Shown: positions 34,641 to 44,608, counted from the first letter of the stretch. The stretch: 63,626 nt of DNA from Myxococcota bacterium (GCA_023150775.1 JAKLKE010000006.1:1-63626), one strand, 5' to 3'. A program made the numbers and translations. The notes: a model not told the origin generated them from the letters alone.

Positions 34641-36919
34641 GGCATCACCTCAGATCGACCCAGGGGAATGTTGGCGTCTTGGTCGAGATAGACGACGCCG
34701 TAGGTGTCGCCGGAGTTGTTCGCCGCGCCCGTGGCCGTCGCCCGGCCTCGGCCCGCGGCGACGGGGACCGTGTACAGTCCGCCGAGCTGGTCGTCGGCGT
34801 CGGTGATGCTCTGGGTGAGGTTGCCCCGGGCGTCGTGGTCGTAGCCGCTGTCACAGTCGAACCACTTGAGGTAGAGGCTGCGACCGTCCATGGGCTGCCC
34901 CCCTTGGCTGACGTCGAAGGACAGGGTGTTGGACGACCAGCCGAAGCCGCTGACCTGGGCGGGCTTGTTGACCTGGCCGCGGTCGGTGCCTTGCACGTGG
35001 GAGCGGCCGATGGGCACCGTACACTCGGCGTTGGCGTAAAAGACGGCGTAGGTGTCGCCAGTGTCGTCGTTGCCCGAGCGCGCCGCGGCGAGGCCCTCGT
35101 TGGCCAGGGAGACACGGTCGGGGCCCGCGAGGAGCTCGTCTGTGTCTTGTACGAAGGTGGCGTTGGGGCTGGTGAACTCTCCGGCGAGGTTGCCGGAGTC
35201 GTGGTGGTCATAGCCCGCGTCACAGTCGAACCACTTGACCCAGATCTCCGTGCCCACAGGCGCCGAGCGGCCGTCCACCGTCACGTTGAACACCAAGGTG
35301 GCGCCGTTCCACTCGCTGCGGGTGACCCGGGTGACCGCGAGGCTCTGGCCGCCCCAGACGTTCTGGCGCATGGCCGCGGCGGTGTCGCGGGTGGAGTAGG
35401 GCGTGCCGCCGTCGGTCATCTGGTCTTGGCCACGGGGCTGGGACTCGGCGTTGCGCAGGTCGGCCTCGTAGTCGCCGGTCATGGCGCGCCACAAGGGGCC
35501 GTAGTCGGGATCGGCCATGATCGCCGAGTGGTCGGGCCGGGGGATGTCGATGTTGGCGGGGGTGGCCTGGCCGCCGTTCAGGATCGTCATCACCTCGCTC
35601 AGGGACGCGGCCGAGTCGTCGGAGATGGTGGCGAGGTCGCTGCTGTTCATCGTGTCGTCGCCGCGGAAGCGGCCCCGGGTCGTCGGCAGGCCCGTGGTGA
35701 GCTCGTTCAGCGCGTCGTGCCACTTCTTGGAGCGGTTGAGGCCCAGCTCAGACTCGCCTTGGGTGCCGACGCTCACGCGGTCCAGAGCGCGGGGCGCCAT
35801 GTGGCCGGCGGCGAAGCAGTCTTGCAAGAAGTGGGAGGCGAAGCCCTCCTCCAACATCGCCGTGCGGCGGTCGCCCGCCCGGGCGGCGGCGACGGCGAGC
35901 TGGTGATGGCGTGTGTACTCATTTCCGCAGAGCGGATAAAAATGGTTCACGTTGGTCTGCGCGATGCTCACCATCGTGTAGAAGTCTATCGGCCCGCCGC
36001 CGGTGTCGCCAGTCTGGCGCTGGGCGAGCTCTTGGGGGTCTCGGGCGTAGTCGCCGGAGAGCTCTGAGGCGTCGCCGAAGGTGATGCTGTTGGGCACCGC
36101 CACGGGCGGGCTGTACTCGCCCGTCGCCACCCAGGAGTCGTTCGTGTCGACGCGGGTGGCCCCCTCGGCCTGGCGGTCGATGGCGGCGAGGCCGGGATCG
36201 TTCTTGGGGATCGGCAGGGCGTTGCCCGCCTGGGGGAGCGGCGCGTTGCCGCCGTCGGCCTTGATCACGGCGAGGTTGCCGAAGGCCTTGTGCTCGTAGC
36301 TGTCCCACAACATCAGGCTGCCGTAGGGCGCCCGGGCGAGCACCTGCACCGGCGCGCCGCTGAGCACGGCCTCGGCGGCGGCGTGGGCGTCGGTCTCGGC
36401 GTCAACGGCGCCGCCAGGGCCGCCCGCGGTCTGCTGCACGACGTGGGCGAGCTCGTGGGCGACGACGTCTTTGCTGGGGCTGGCGCTGCCGAAGGCGACC
36501 TGCTCACCCATCATGTAGCCCTCGGTGCCGAGGGCCTGGTTCGCCGTCTGGGCGGGGGCGTCGGTGTAGGCGCGAACCTCGCCGAAGCTCTGCCCGAAGG
36601 CGGCCTCCATCATGCTCAAGAAGGGCACCTTGCCCGGGCGGCCGCTGAAGCCCTGGGCGGCGATCTCTTCGCGGGAGCCCCCCGCGGCGCCTTGCTGCGC
36701 CTGGAGCTGCTCCATCATCGCCTGGTTGCCCAGGCGCTCAAAGTCTTGCATCGGCGCCTGGGCGGCACCTTCCCGCTGGGCGCCCACTGAGCTTCTGCCC
36801 GCCGCCGCCGTCGCTCGCCTCATGGACGCCATCACTCCCTCCTGGAGCCTCGAACCGAGATCGTCTTGAACTCCCCCTACCTTAGCGAAGGAGTCGTGTG
36901 AGAAGTCACGGCTCGACAT
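34637..36919 (-). CDS. DUF4157 (eCIS cargo-type) protein with phospholipase-C-like motif and C-terminal repeats
   Basis: A 760-aa protein from ATG 36919. Residues ~75-165 form a DUF4157 domain (FSGRPGKVPFLSMMEAAFGQSF, then zinc-protease HELAH at 155-159), the usual N-terminal mark of extracellular contractile injection cargo. A middle domain contains a zinc-site pattern of the zinc-dependent phospholipase C / S1-P1 nuclease type (FASHFLQDCFAAGH, H363 and H373). Two tandem ~110-residue repeats end the protein, each with KWFDCDxGYDH and GDTYxVxY...GRS. No signal peptide, as expected for injected cargo. The start lies 8 bases after the GT39 gene and the stop overlaps a lipoprotein gene. Confidence 0.78.
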   Translation of the reverse strand: MSSRDFSHDSFAKVGGVQDDLGSRLQEGVMASMRRATAAAGRSSVGAQREGAAQAPMQDFERLGNQAMMEQLQAQQGAAGGSREEIAAQGFSGRPGKVPFLSMMEAAFGQSFGEVRAYTDAPAQTANQALGTEGYMMGEQVAFGSASPSKDVVAHELAHVVQQTAGGPGGAVDAETDAHAAAEAVLSGAPVQVLARAPYGSLMLWDSYEHKAFGNLAVIKADGGNAPLPQAGNALPIPKNDPGLAAIDRQAEGATRVDTNDSWVATGEYSPPVAVPNSITFGDASELSGDYARDPQELAQRQTGDTGGGPIDFYTMVSIAQTNVNHFYPLCGNEYTRHHQLAVAAARAGDRRTAMLEEGFASHFLQDCFAAGHMAPRALDRVSVGTQGESELGLNRSKKWHDALNELTTGLPTTRGRFRGDDTMNSSDLATISDDSAASLSEVMTILNGGQATPANIDIPRPDHSAIMADPDYGPLWRAMTGDYEADLRNAESQPRGQDQMTDGGTPYSTRDTAAAMRQNVWGGQSLAVTRVTRSEWNGATLVFNVTVDGRSAPVGTEIWVKWFDCDAGYDHHDSGNLAGEFTSPNATFVQDTDELLAGPDRVSLANEGLAAARSGNDDTGDTYAVFYANAECTVPIGRSHVQGTDRGQVNKPAQVSGFGWSSNTLSFDVSQGGQPMDGRSLYLKWFDCDSGYDHDARGNLTQSITDADDQLGGLYTVPVAAGRGRATATGAANNSGDTYGVVYLDQDANIPLGRSEVMP

Positions 36920-36927
36920 GACCCAGG

Positions 36928-38571
36928 TCAGCGTTTGGGCGAAGGCGCCCGGCGATAGGCCCGCACCCGCCCGCCGCCCTGCAGGGGCCACCACGCCACG
37001 AGCTGAAAGTGCCCTCGGGCATCGGAGACGGCCTCCGCCACCGGGGGCAGCTCGCTGAGCTGGTAGTGCTGCTCGACGAGGGCCGACTCGATCCGGCCCA
37101 GGCCCGGCCAGTCGCCGCCCTCGTTGACGCTCACCCACACGAAGGCCTCGGCCACGCCCAGCCACTCAAAGGCGCCTTGAGGGTCGGTCAAGACCCCCCG
37201 CACGGCCTGGCCCGGCAGGCGCTCGCGGAGCTGGAGGTTGAGGTAGATCTCGGCCCAGACGGGATCTTCGGAGAAGGTGATCACCTCGCCGCCGCCGAGG
37301 CTCGCCGCGAGGTCATCCAGCGGTAGGCGCAGGCCCCGGGGCGGGAGCGCCTGGGGGTGCCGTGGGCTCACCCAGGCCTCGGGCAAGCTCGGGCCGCTCA
37401 GCGCCGCGGGCAATGCAAAGCCCGGCGCGCCCCACAGCCTCACTTGCTGCTGGTGCAGGCCGACGATCACCACCGCCGCCCCCAGCCAACGCCGCCACGC
37501 CCGGCCCTCGCTCAGCCAGGCCCCGGTGAGCGCCATGAGCGCCCCCAAGGCGGGGATGGTGTAGAACGCCTGCTTCTTGGCGATCAAGGTAAAGACGACA
37601 ACGCCAGAGAGGATCACCGCCGTCTGCGCCTGCCGCGCGGCGCGCTGGGACGGCGCCTCCGACCGGGCGAAGAGCGCGGCCCCAAACGCCACCAAGGCGA
37701 GCCCACCCAAGGCCAGTCCCGCCTGCCCATCGAGCAGACTCAGCGGGTAATAAAGAAGGTTTGAGAAGGAGAAGAAGGCCCGGCTCTCGGTCTGCGCCCC
37801 GGTGGAGTCGATCTCCCCCGTCGCCGTCTGGGAGAGCAACTCCTCACGGTGGAGCTGCAGAAACTGCCACAGCCAGGGGCCACAGAGCGTGAGGGAGGTC
37901 AGCAAGGCCAGGCCGACGCCCCGCAGGCGGCGCGCGCCGTCGCCGGGGGAGCGCGGCGCGGCGAAGATCACCCACAGCGTCGCCGGGGCGAGAAAGATGC
38001 CCATCGACAGGCGGTCCATCAACATGCCGACGCCGCAGGCGAGGCCAAACATCACGCTCTCCCGCCCCCGGCCCAAGGCCTCGGAGCGCCCCAGCCACAA
38101 AGCCGCCACGCTCACCCAGGCCGCCACGGCGAGGTTCGGCTCAAAACGCACGAGGTTGCCGTAGACCGAGGGCGTGAGGCTCAGAAGCGCCATCGTCCAC
38201 AAGGCCGCGCCGCGCCCGGCGAGGGCCTCGGCCCCGCGCCCCGCCGCCCACAACAGCACGGCGAGGTGACCGATGTTCGCGAGCACCATCGCCCGATGCC
38301 CCGCGCCGAGCGCCATCATCCACGGCCAAGGCCAGAGATAGAAGCCCGGGGGCCAGTAGTTGGTGCTGAGGTAGTAGCGCAGGTGCCAGGCGTCGCGGTC
38401 CACCCAGGCGCCCCAGAGGTCCAGCGCGTTGCCGACGTGTAAGAACTCGTTCTGGTGGCCATCGGGCAGGCCGTTCTGCGCGGTCCAGAGGTCCACCTGC
38501 GCCCAGGCGAGGCCCAGCGCCGCGGCCAAGGCGAGCCAGAAGGTCCAGGGGCTCAGGGCGCGGCGGAACAT
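36928..38571 (-). CDS. glycosyltransferase family 39-like integral membrane protein
   Basis: A 547-aa protein from ATG 38571 with about 10 membrane segments and the long periplasmic loops typical of dolichyl-phosphate-mannose mannosyltransferase-like enzymes. An acidic first loop (GHQNEFLHVGNALDLWGAWVDRDAWHLR) occupies the position of the catalytic DE motif. The C-terminal ~120 residues are soluble. It may glycosylate an exported lipid or protein. First gene of a likely operon with the DUF4157 protein (8-base gap) and the lipoprotein. Confidence 0.75.
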   Translation of the reverse strand: MFRRALSPWTFWLALAAALGLAWAQVDLWTAQNGLPDGHQNEFLHVGNALDLWGAWVDRDAWHLRYYLSTNYWPPGFYLWPWPWMMALGAGHRAMVLANIGHLAVLLWAAGRGAEALAGRGAALWTMALLSLTPSVYGNLVRFEPNLAVAAWVSVAALWLGRSEALGRGRESVMFGLACGVGMLMDRLSMGIFLAPATLWVIFAAPRSPGDGARRLRGVGLALLTSLTLCGPWLWQFLQLHREELLSQTATGEIDSTGAQTESRAFFSFSNLLYYPLSLLDGQAGLALGGLALVAFGAALFARSEAPSQRAARQAQTAVILSGVVVFTLIAKKQAFYTIPALGALMALTGAWLSEGRAWRRWLGAAVVIVGLHQQQVRLWGAPGFALPAALSGPSLPEAWVSPRHPQALPPRGLRLPLDDLAASLGGGEVITFSEDPVWAEIYLNLQLRERLPGQAVRGVLTDPQGAFEWLGVAEAFVWVSVNEGGDWPGLGRIESALVEQHYQLSELPPVAEAVSDARGHFQLVAWWPLQGGGRVRAYRRAPSPKR

Positions 38572-38690
38572 GCCCGGCGAGGATACACCCTTGTGAGGGC
38601 CTCGGCGCGGCGGCCAGGGCGGGATGCGCTGCGTGAGATCGCACAGGAGCTTAGAATGTGGGCTAAAATGCACAGCGGAGGTGCTCCCCC

Positions 38691-40166
38691 ATGAACGCAA
38701 GACGCGTCGACGGACTTCGGGTCGCCCTGGTCTACCCGCCCTACGGCCCGGTGAAGAACGAGCCGGGCATCAAGACGGTGAAGGAGAACTACGGCATCTT
38801 CCCAAGCCTGTCTCTGCTCTATGTGGCGGGCATCTTGGAGCGCGCGGGCGCGGAGGTGCTGTTCATCGACGCCCACGCCGAGGGCCTCAGCTTAGACGAG
38901 ACCGTCGCCCGCTTGCAGGCCTTCGGGCCCTCGTACATCGGCTACACGATCACGACCTACCTCTTCTTCCAGACCTTGGACTGGATCAAGGCGATCAAGG
39001 CCCGCACCGGCACGCCCACCATCGTCGGCGGCGTGCACCTGAGCATCTACCCCCGGGAGACGCTCACCCATGAGGCCATCGACTACGCCGTGACCGGCGA
39101 GGCCGAGCTGAGCCTGCCGAACCTCCTGCACGCTCTGGAGAACCGCCGCGACCTGCGCGACGTCAAAGGCATCGCCTTCCGCGTCGGCGGCTCTACGCAG
39201 GAGGGCGGCGAGGTGGTCGTCACGCCCACTGAAAAGACCATCGACGTAGACGACGTCCCCTTCCCCGCCCGGCGTCTCATCGACAACAGCCTGTATTACA
39301 GCTTCATCAGCAAATACAAAAACTTCACCTGCTTCATCACCAGCCGAGGCTGCCCCTACAAGTGCATCTTCTGTGAGCAGGGCTCCAAAGCCTTCCGGGC
39401 GCGCTCACCGAAGAACGTCGTGGACGAGCTAGAGCTCTGCGTGAACGAGTTCGGCATTCGTGAGCTCGACTTCTTCGACTCCTCGTTCACCATCCGCAAA
39501 GACCGGGTGATCGAGATCTGCGAAGAGATCAACCGCCGCAAGCTCGACATCGTCTGGGCCGCCCGCACTCGGGTGGACTGTATCACAAAGGACGTGCTCT
39601 CGGCCATGCGCCGGGCGGGCTGCGCGCGCATCTACTACGGTGTCGAGAGCGGAAACCGCGAGATCCTCAAGGTCTTGAAGAAGTCCACGTCTCTTGAGCT
39701 CGTCAAGCGGGTCGTGCGTGAGACGCGGGAGGAGGGCATCGACACCTTCGGCTACTTCATGCTGGGCAACCCCTATGAAACGCCCGCCACCATCCGCCAG
39801 ACGATCCGCCTCGCCATCGACATGGACCTGGACTACGCGCAGTTCTCCAAGGTGACGCCGATGCCCGCGACGGAGATGTACACGATGATGCTGGAGGAGA
39901 CGGGCCGGGATTATTGGCGCGAGTTTGTGCTAAATCCCCACGACGAGCTCGTCCCCCGCCCACGCTGCACCATGACCGACGCCGAGATCCAGCGCTGGAC
40001 CCGCATCGCCTACCTGCGCTTCTATTACCGCCCCGAGATGATCAAGCGCCAGCTCAGCCGGGTGAAGAGCGTCGATGAGCTGCGCCGCTCGGCGGAGACG
40101 GCCTGGCAGATGATCAAGAACGTCGAGCTGGGCGAAGACTCGGCGGGCATGGAGGTCGTGGGTTAA
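38691..40166 (+). CDS. B12-binding-type radical SAM protein
   Basis: A 491-aa enzyme. The N-terminal ~190 residues form a cobalamin-binding-like Rossmann domain (IVGGVHLSIYPRETL, DYAVTGEAELSLPNLL) and residues 215-430 a radical SAM barrel with the 4Fe-4S motif C221-x3-C225-x2-C228 (SRGCPYKCIFC). A C-terminal helical region follows. The subtype (methyltransferase, cyclase or other) cannot be told. A strong GGAGGTG ribosome site precedes the ATG. It ends 9 bases before aroC, so cotranscription is likely. No modified peptide or cluster neighbours are visible. Confidence 0.9.
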   Translation: MNARRVDGLRVALVYPPYGPVKNEPGIKTVKENYGIFPSLSLLYVAGILERAGAEVLFIDAHAEGLSLDETVARLQAFGPSYIGYTITTYLFFQTLDWIKAIKARTGTPTIVGGVHLSIYPRETLTHEAIDYAVTGEAELSLPNLLHALENRRDLRDVKGIAFRVGGSTQEGGEVVVTPTEKTIDVDDVPFPARRLIDNSLYYSFISKYKNFTCFITSRGCPYKCIFCEQGSKAFRARSPKNVVDELELCVNEFGIRELDFFDSSFTIRKDRVIEICEEINRRKLDIVWAARTRVDCITKDVLSAMRRAGCARIYYGVESGNREILKVLKKSTSLELVKRVVRETREEGIDTFGYFMLGNPYETPATIRQTIRLAIDMDLDYAQFSKVTPMPATEMYTMMLEETGRDYWREFVLNPHDELVPRPRCTMTDAEIQRWTRIAYLRFYYRPEMIKRQLSRVKSVDELRRSAETAWQMIKNVELGEDSAGMEVVG

Positions 40167-40175
40167 GGGCCCCGC

Positions 40176-41276
40176 ATGGGCTCCTCCACCGGCCTCCTCT
40201 TCCGCGTCACCACCTTCGGCGAGTCTCACGGCGGGGCCATCGGCGCCGTCGTCGAGGGCTGCCCGCCGCGCCTCGCCTTGGACCTTCACGCCGTTCAGCG
40301 TGAGCTAGACCGACGTAAGCCCGGCCAGTCGTCGATCACCACCCAGCGCAAAGAGTCCGACCGGGTTCAGGTGCTCTCGGGCCTCGCCGACGGCCTCACC
40401 TTGGGCACGCCCATCGCGCTGCTCATCCCCAACGAAGACGCTGACTCTCGGGCCTATGAGCCCTTCCGCGACAAGTACCGGCCCTCTCACGCCGACTACA
40501 CCTACGACACGAAGTACGGCGTTCGGGCCTGGGCGGGCGGCGGGCGGGCCTCGGCCCGGGAGACGGCGGCGCGGGTGGCCGCGGGTGCCGTCGCCAAGCA
40601 GGCCCTCGCGGCCTTGTGTGGGATCGAGATCCTCGCCTGGGTGGAGCAGGTCGGCACGCTTCGCGCCGAGGTAGACCCAGAGACCGTGACCCTGGCGGCG
40701 ATCGAGGCCAACGTCGTGCGCTGCCCCGATGTGGCGGCCGCCGCGAAGATGGAGGCGCTCATTCGGGAGGTGCGCGCCGAGGGCGACACCATCGGCGGCG
40801 TGATCCGCTGCGTGGCGCGCAACGTGCCCGCGGGCCTGGGCGATCCGGTGTTCGACAAGCTAGAGGCCGAGCTCGCCCGGGCGATGCTCTCGCTGCCCGC
40901 CTGCAAAGGTTTTGAGAGCGGCAGCGGCTTCGCCGGGGTCAGCCAGCGGGGCAGCGCCCACAACGACGCGTTCATCTCCGTCGATGGCCAGGTGCGCACG
41001 AGCACCAACCGCTCCGGCGGCATCCAGGGCGGCATCTCCAACGGGATGCCCATCCTCTTCGGCGCGGCGTTTAAGCCTGTGGCGACGATCTTTAAGCCCC
41101 AAGACACCGTGAACGACGCGGGCGAGGCGGTCACCCTCACCCCGCGCGGCCGCCATGATCCTTGTGTGCTGCCCCGGGCGGTGCCCATGGTCGAGGCCGG
41201 CGCGGCGATGGTGTTGCTCGACCACCTCCTGCGCCAACGGGGCCAGGTCGGCGCCTTGGGCCCGGCGGCGCGATGA
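40176..41276 (+). CDS. aroC: chorismate synthase
   Basis: A 366-aa enzyme of the shikimate pathway that makes chorismate from EPSP using reduced FMN. All family blocks are seen: [76 protein letters not shown] and [17 protein letters not shown]. Length is typical. The ATG at 40176 is 9 bases after the radical SAM stop. Confidence 0.97.
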   Translation: MGSSTGLLFRVTTFGESHGGAIGAVVEGCPPRLALDLHAVQRELDRRKPGQSSITTQRKESDRVQVLSGLADGLTLGTPIALLIPNEDADSRAYEPFRDKYRPSHADYTYDTKYGVRAWAGGGRASARETAARVAAGAVAKQALAALCGIEILAWVEQVGTLRAEVDPETVTLAAIEANVVRCPDVAAAAKMEALIREVRAEGDTIGGVIRCVARNVPAGLGDPVFDKLEAELARAMLSLPACKGFESGSGFAGVSQRGSAHNDAFISVDGQVRTSTNRSGGIQGGISNGMPILFGAAFKPVATIFKPQDTVNDAGEAVTLTPRGRHDPCVLPRAVPMVEAGAAMVLLDHLLRQRGQVGALGPAAR

Positions 41277-41321
41277 GCGGCCTCGGCGGGGCTCTCTTGG
41301 GGTGTCGGCGTCATCGGGCTT

Positions 41322-41337
41322 GATCCGCGCGCGGATC
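41322..41337. promoter_or_regulatory. 16-base perfect palindrome upstream of the pseudokinase-like gene
   Basis: GATCCGCGCGCGGATC is a perfect palindrome in the 184-base gap between aroC and the next gene, 124 bases before the start. It may bind a dimeric regulator. GC-rich palindromes of this length are uncommon by chance but occur. Confidence 0.35.
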
Positions 41338-41460
41338 CGGGCGACCATATCCCCGTGCGCCGACGGCGCGTTATCCAATGGGCGCGCGTTGGCCGAGGCT
41401 GACACGACGACCCGGTTGGACGACGCCCAACCCTCCAGGACGAGCAGGCAAGAGGATCGT

Positions 41461-43341
41461 GTGAGCACCTACTACACCCGTGAGCCCGGCGAAGAAGGCA
41501 ACATCCTCACTGAAGAGGGCGAGGCTCCTGGCGTTGACCTCGCCGCGCTCCTGGCTCGGGAGCGCCCCCCGCTCCGCGTCGCCATCGAGATCGGCTCGGC
41601 CATCGCCGACATCCTCACCATCGCTGAGGAGGATCGTGCGCTGCACGGCGACATCAAGCCGGGCCTGATCAAGATCACCGCCGATGGCGCCGTCGCCGTC
41701 GAGGGCTTCAACGCCAACCGCCGCTCCACCCGCGCCCCTGAAGGCAAACCCGTCGGCCACCAGACCGACGTGTTCGGCCTCGGCGTGATCCTCCACAGCC
41801 TGCTCAGCGCCGAGCCGCTGGGGGCCCTGCCCAAAGACGCCGACGCCCACGACGACGCGGTGATCACCCGGGTCATGGCGATGGACTTCGCGTCCATCGA
41901 GGGCAAACGGTGGCTGGAGGACGTGCGCAAGTTTTTGGCCGGGATCCTCGCTTATCACCCCGATGAGCGCCCCCTGCCCCTCGACGCCGCCAACGTGCTC
42001 GCCCAGGTGGCCAGCCAGTGCCCCGGCCAGAGCCTCCGCCAGTGGGCGGCCCAGGTGGTGCCCGCCTCTGGCGGCGTCTCCGGCGGCCGACGCCCCGCGG
42101 CGCCGGTTCAAGAGGATCTCGGCGGCCCCAAGAACCTCTCCGGCCCCTTGCCCAAAGGCGCCACCGGCGCGTTCAAGAAGGACAACCGCCAGGCCCCGTC
42201 CGCGAAGGGCGAGAGCACGGCGATGTGGTCCAAAGAGAAGATCGCCGCCTTGATGCAGGCTGAAGACGACGAGAGCGAAGAGCTCCCCCCGGCCAAGCCC
42301 AGCCGGGGCGGTCGCGGCGGCGGCGGCTACGCCCAAGACGAGGACCTCGGCGGCCCAGCGCCGGTCAACAACAAGCCCAAGGCCCCCAGCGGCGGCTTCA
42401 GCTCGTCGGACGACGACTTCTTTAATGACGAGCCCGCGAAGCCCGCGCGCTCGCCGTTTAACCAAGGCCCCGTCGCCCAGGGCCCCAGCCCCTTCGCCCA
42501 GGGCCCCGTCGCCCAAGGGCCCGTCGCCCAGGGCCCCGTCGCCCGAGGCCCGGTCATCACCGGCCCGACGCCCGGCGACGGCGGCGGTGACGAGGACGAG
42601 CCCCCGGCCTCGGGCAGCAAGCTCAAGTGGGTCGTCATCGGCGCGATCGGCCTGTTTGTGGCCTGTCTCGGCGTGCTCGGCGTCGGCGGCGGGGCGTACT
42701 ACGCCTACACCAACGGCATGATCGGCGGCGCCACGGCCACCCCAGACGAGGTCGAGGTGCCCGCTGAGGTCGAAGAGGAGCCCGCGGAGGAGCCCACCGA
42801 GGAGCCCCCGGCCAAGACCGACAAGAAGGGCGACACCGCCGCCCCCGCGCCCGAGGCGGAGAAGCCCGTCGAGGCCCCGCCGCCCCCGCCGCCGCCGAAG
42901 GTTGAGCCCGCCAAGGTCGAGCCCGCCAAGGTTGAGCCCGCCAAGGCCCCCCCCAAGACCACGACGACCACGAGCAGCGGCTCGACGGGCTCAAGCGGCT
43001 CTACCGGCTCCAAGGCCTCCACGGGCACGAGCGGCCGCCGCGACACGACGACGACGACGACCACCACCCCGCCCAAGACCACGACCACGACGTCCTCCGC
43101 CAGCTCCGGCGGCGACGGCGGCAAGGTCGAGATCAAGCTCGCGGTGATGGGCTCCACGAGCCGGGCCTCGGTGAGCTGCGGCGACGGCCAGAGCCAGAAG
43201 TTCTCCGGCACCACCCGCATGGTCTTCGACGGCGCCCAGAGCTGCCGCATCGAGGTCGATGGCAAACGGGGCGCGTTCACGGCGGCCAAGTCGGGCTCGG
43301 TGACCTGCACCGTGAGCGGCGACGTGCTCAACTGCTCTTAG
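41461..43341 (+). CDS. protein-kinase-like (pseudokinase) single-pass membrane protein
   Basis: A 626-aa protein from GTG 41461 (AAGAGG just upstream). Residues 1-200 resemble the C-lobe of a Ser/Thr kinase: HGDIKP at 62-67 replaces HRDLKPxN, the DFG position is degenerate, [15 protein letters not shown] matches the F-helix, and YHPDERP the end. The N-lobe and catalytic Lys are missing, so it is probably inactive. Then come a Gly/Pro/Asp-rich linker with GPVAQ repeats, one membrane helix (~388-412), a Glu/Pro/Thr-rich extracytoplasmic stalk with long Thr runs, and a ~65-aa Cys-containing end. It is 7 bases upstream of dtd. Confidence 0.72.
   Translation: MSTYYTREPGEEGNILTEEGEAPGVDLAALLARERPPLRVAIEIGSAIADILTIAEEDRALHGDIKPGLIKITADGAVAVEGFNANRRSTRAPEGKPVGHQTDVFGLGVILHSLLSAEPLGALPKDADAHDDAVITRVMAMDFASIEGKRWLEDVRKFLAGILAYHPDERPLPLDAANVLAQVASQCPGQSLRQWAAQVVPASGGVSGGRRPAAPVQEDLGGPKNLSGPLPKGATGAFKKDNRQAPSAKGESTAMWSKEKIAALMQAEDDESEELPPAKPSRGGRGGGGYAQDEDLGGPAPVNNKPKAPSGGFSSSDDDFFNDEPAKPARSPFNQGPVAQGPSPFAQGPVAQGPVAQGPVARGPVITGPTPGDGGGDEDEPPASGSKLKWVVIGAIGLFVACLGVLGVGGGAYYAYTNGMIGGATATPDEVEVPAEVEEEPAEEPTEEPPAKTDKKGDTAAPAPEAEKPVEAPPPPPPPKVEPAKVEPAKVEPAKAPPKTTTTTSSGSTGSSGSTGSKASTGTSGRRDTTTTTTTTPPKTTTTTSSASSGGDGGKVEIKLAVMGSTSRASVSCGDGQSQKFSGTTRMVFDGAQSCRIEVDGKRGAFTAAKSGSVTCTVSGDVLNCS
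42461..42570 (+). repeat. GPVAQ-type coding repeats
   Basis: Near-identical 15-base units (ggccccgtcgcccag-like) encode repeated Gly-Pro-Val-Ala-Gln in the linker of the pseudokinase-like protein. Such runs are prone to slip and vary in number. Confidence 0.7.
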
Positions 43342-43348
43342 GAGCGAC

Positions 43349-43792
43349 ATGCGCGCGGTGGTTCAGCGGGTCAGCGAGGCCCGGGTGACGGTGGACGGTG
43401 AGGAGGTCGGGCGCTCGGGCCGCGGCCTGCTCATCTTGCTCGGCGTCGGCCCCCAAGACGCCGAGGCCCAGGCCGAGTGGCTCGCCAAACGGATCGCCGG
43501 GCTGCGCATCTTCCCCGACGCCGAGGGCAAGATGAACCTCGGCCTCACCGAGCTCCCCGAACCTTCTGCCTTGGTGATCTCCCAGTTCACGCTCTATGGG
43601 GACTGCCGCAAAGGCCGCCGCCCGAGCTTCATCGGCGCCGCCCCGCCCCAGCTCGCCGAGCCCCTCTACGAGCGCTTCTGTGAGCTGCTCGCCGCTGAAG
43701 GCCTCACCGTCGGTCGTGGGGTGTTCGGCGCCGACATGAAGGTGAGCCTCGTGAACGACGGTCCCGTGACCTTACTCCTCGACACCCCCTGA
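43349..43792 (+). CDS. dtd: D-aminoacyl-tRNA deacylase
   Basis: A 147-aa enzyme that removes D-amino acids wrongly attached to tRNA. The family motifs are present: [18 protein letters not shown] at the start, SQFTLYGD at 78-85 and NDGPVT at 136-141 (the Gly-cisPro of the active site). Length is exact. It lies 7 bases after the pseudokinase-like gene and 21 bases before suhB, in one plus-strand run. Confidence 0.95.
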   Translation: MRAVVQRVSEARVTVDGEEVGRSGRGLLILLGVGPQDAEAQAEWLAKRIAGLRIFPDAEGKMNLGLTELPEPSALVISQFTLYGDCRKGRRPSFIGAAPPQLAEPLYERFCELLAAEGLTVGRGVFGADMKVSLVNDGPVTLLLDTP

Positions 43793-43813
43793 CCCGAGCC
43801 GAGATGACCCGAG

Positions 43814-44608
43814 ATGACTGAGGCCCAGCTTGACCTGGCCCAGGCCGCCGCCCGCGCCGCCGCCTTGGCCGCCGGGGCCCTGCAGCGCCAGCACCTCGGC
43901 GCCCCCGCCGCCCACAAAGGTGAGGTGGACCTCGTCACCGCCATCGACCTAGAGAGCGAGCACCTCATCCGCGCGGCGCTCAGCGCGGCGACGCCGGACG
44001 TGCCGATCCTCGCTGAAGAGGGCGGCGGCGCCTGGTCGAGCCCCACCCGCTGGATCGTCGATCCTCTCGACGGCACCACCAACTTTGTCCACGGCCTGCC
44101 GCACTTCGCCGTGTCCATCGCCCTGCAGGTTGAGGGTGAGCTGGCCCTGGGCCTCGTCTACGATCCTTGTCGGGACGAGCTCTTTGAGGCACGACGTGGC
44201 GCCGGGCTCACCTTGAACGGCCGCCCCGTCGGCGTCTCGGCCCGCGCCTCGCTGAACGACTGCCTCATCGCCAGTGGCTTCCCCTACGACCGCCGCCAGC
44301 GCGCCGCGTTTTACCTCGGCCTCGTCCGGGTGATCTTGGAGCACACCCAAGGCTTTCGCCGCGCCGGGGCCGCCGCCTTGGACCTCGCCTGGGTCGCCTG
44401 CGGGCGCCTTGATGCCTACTTTGAGATCGGCCTCTCGCCCTGGGACGTCGCCGCCGGGGCGCTGCTCGTGACCGAGGGCGGCGGCTTGGTGACCGAGACC
44501 GAGCTTGGCCCCTTAAACCTCGACAAACCTCGGATCTTGGCCAGCAACGGGCGGGTTCACGAGGCCCTCGCCGCGCTCTTGGCCCCACACCTGGACGATC
44601 CCCGTTAG
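43814..44608 (+). CDS. suhB: inositol monophosphatase family protein
   Basis: A 264-aa Mg-dependent phosphatase. Metal-binding blocks: the ILAEEGGG loop (E68/E69), WIVDPLDGTTNF (D83, D86) and, near the C-terminus, SPWDVAAGALLVTEGGG. It hydrolyses myo-inositol-1-phosphate or a related sugar phosphate; SuhB in E. coli also takes part in transcription complexes. Intact and of normal length. Confidence 0.93.
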   Translation: MTEAQLDLAQAAARAAALAAGALQRQHLGAPAAHKGEVDLVTAIDLESEHLIRAALSAATPDVPILAEEGGGAWSSPTRWIVDPLDGTTNFVHGLPHFAVSIALQVEGELALGLVYDPCRDELFEARRGAGLTLNGRPVGVSARASLNDCLIASGFPYDRRQRAAFYLGLVRVILEHTQGFRRAGAAALDLAWVACGRLDAYFEIGLSPWDVAAGALLVTEGGGLVTETELGPLNLDKPRILASNGRVHEALAALLAPHLDDPR

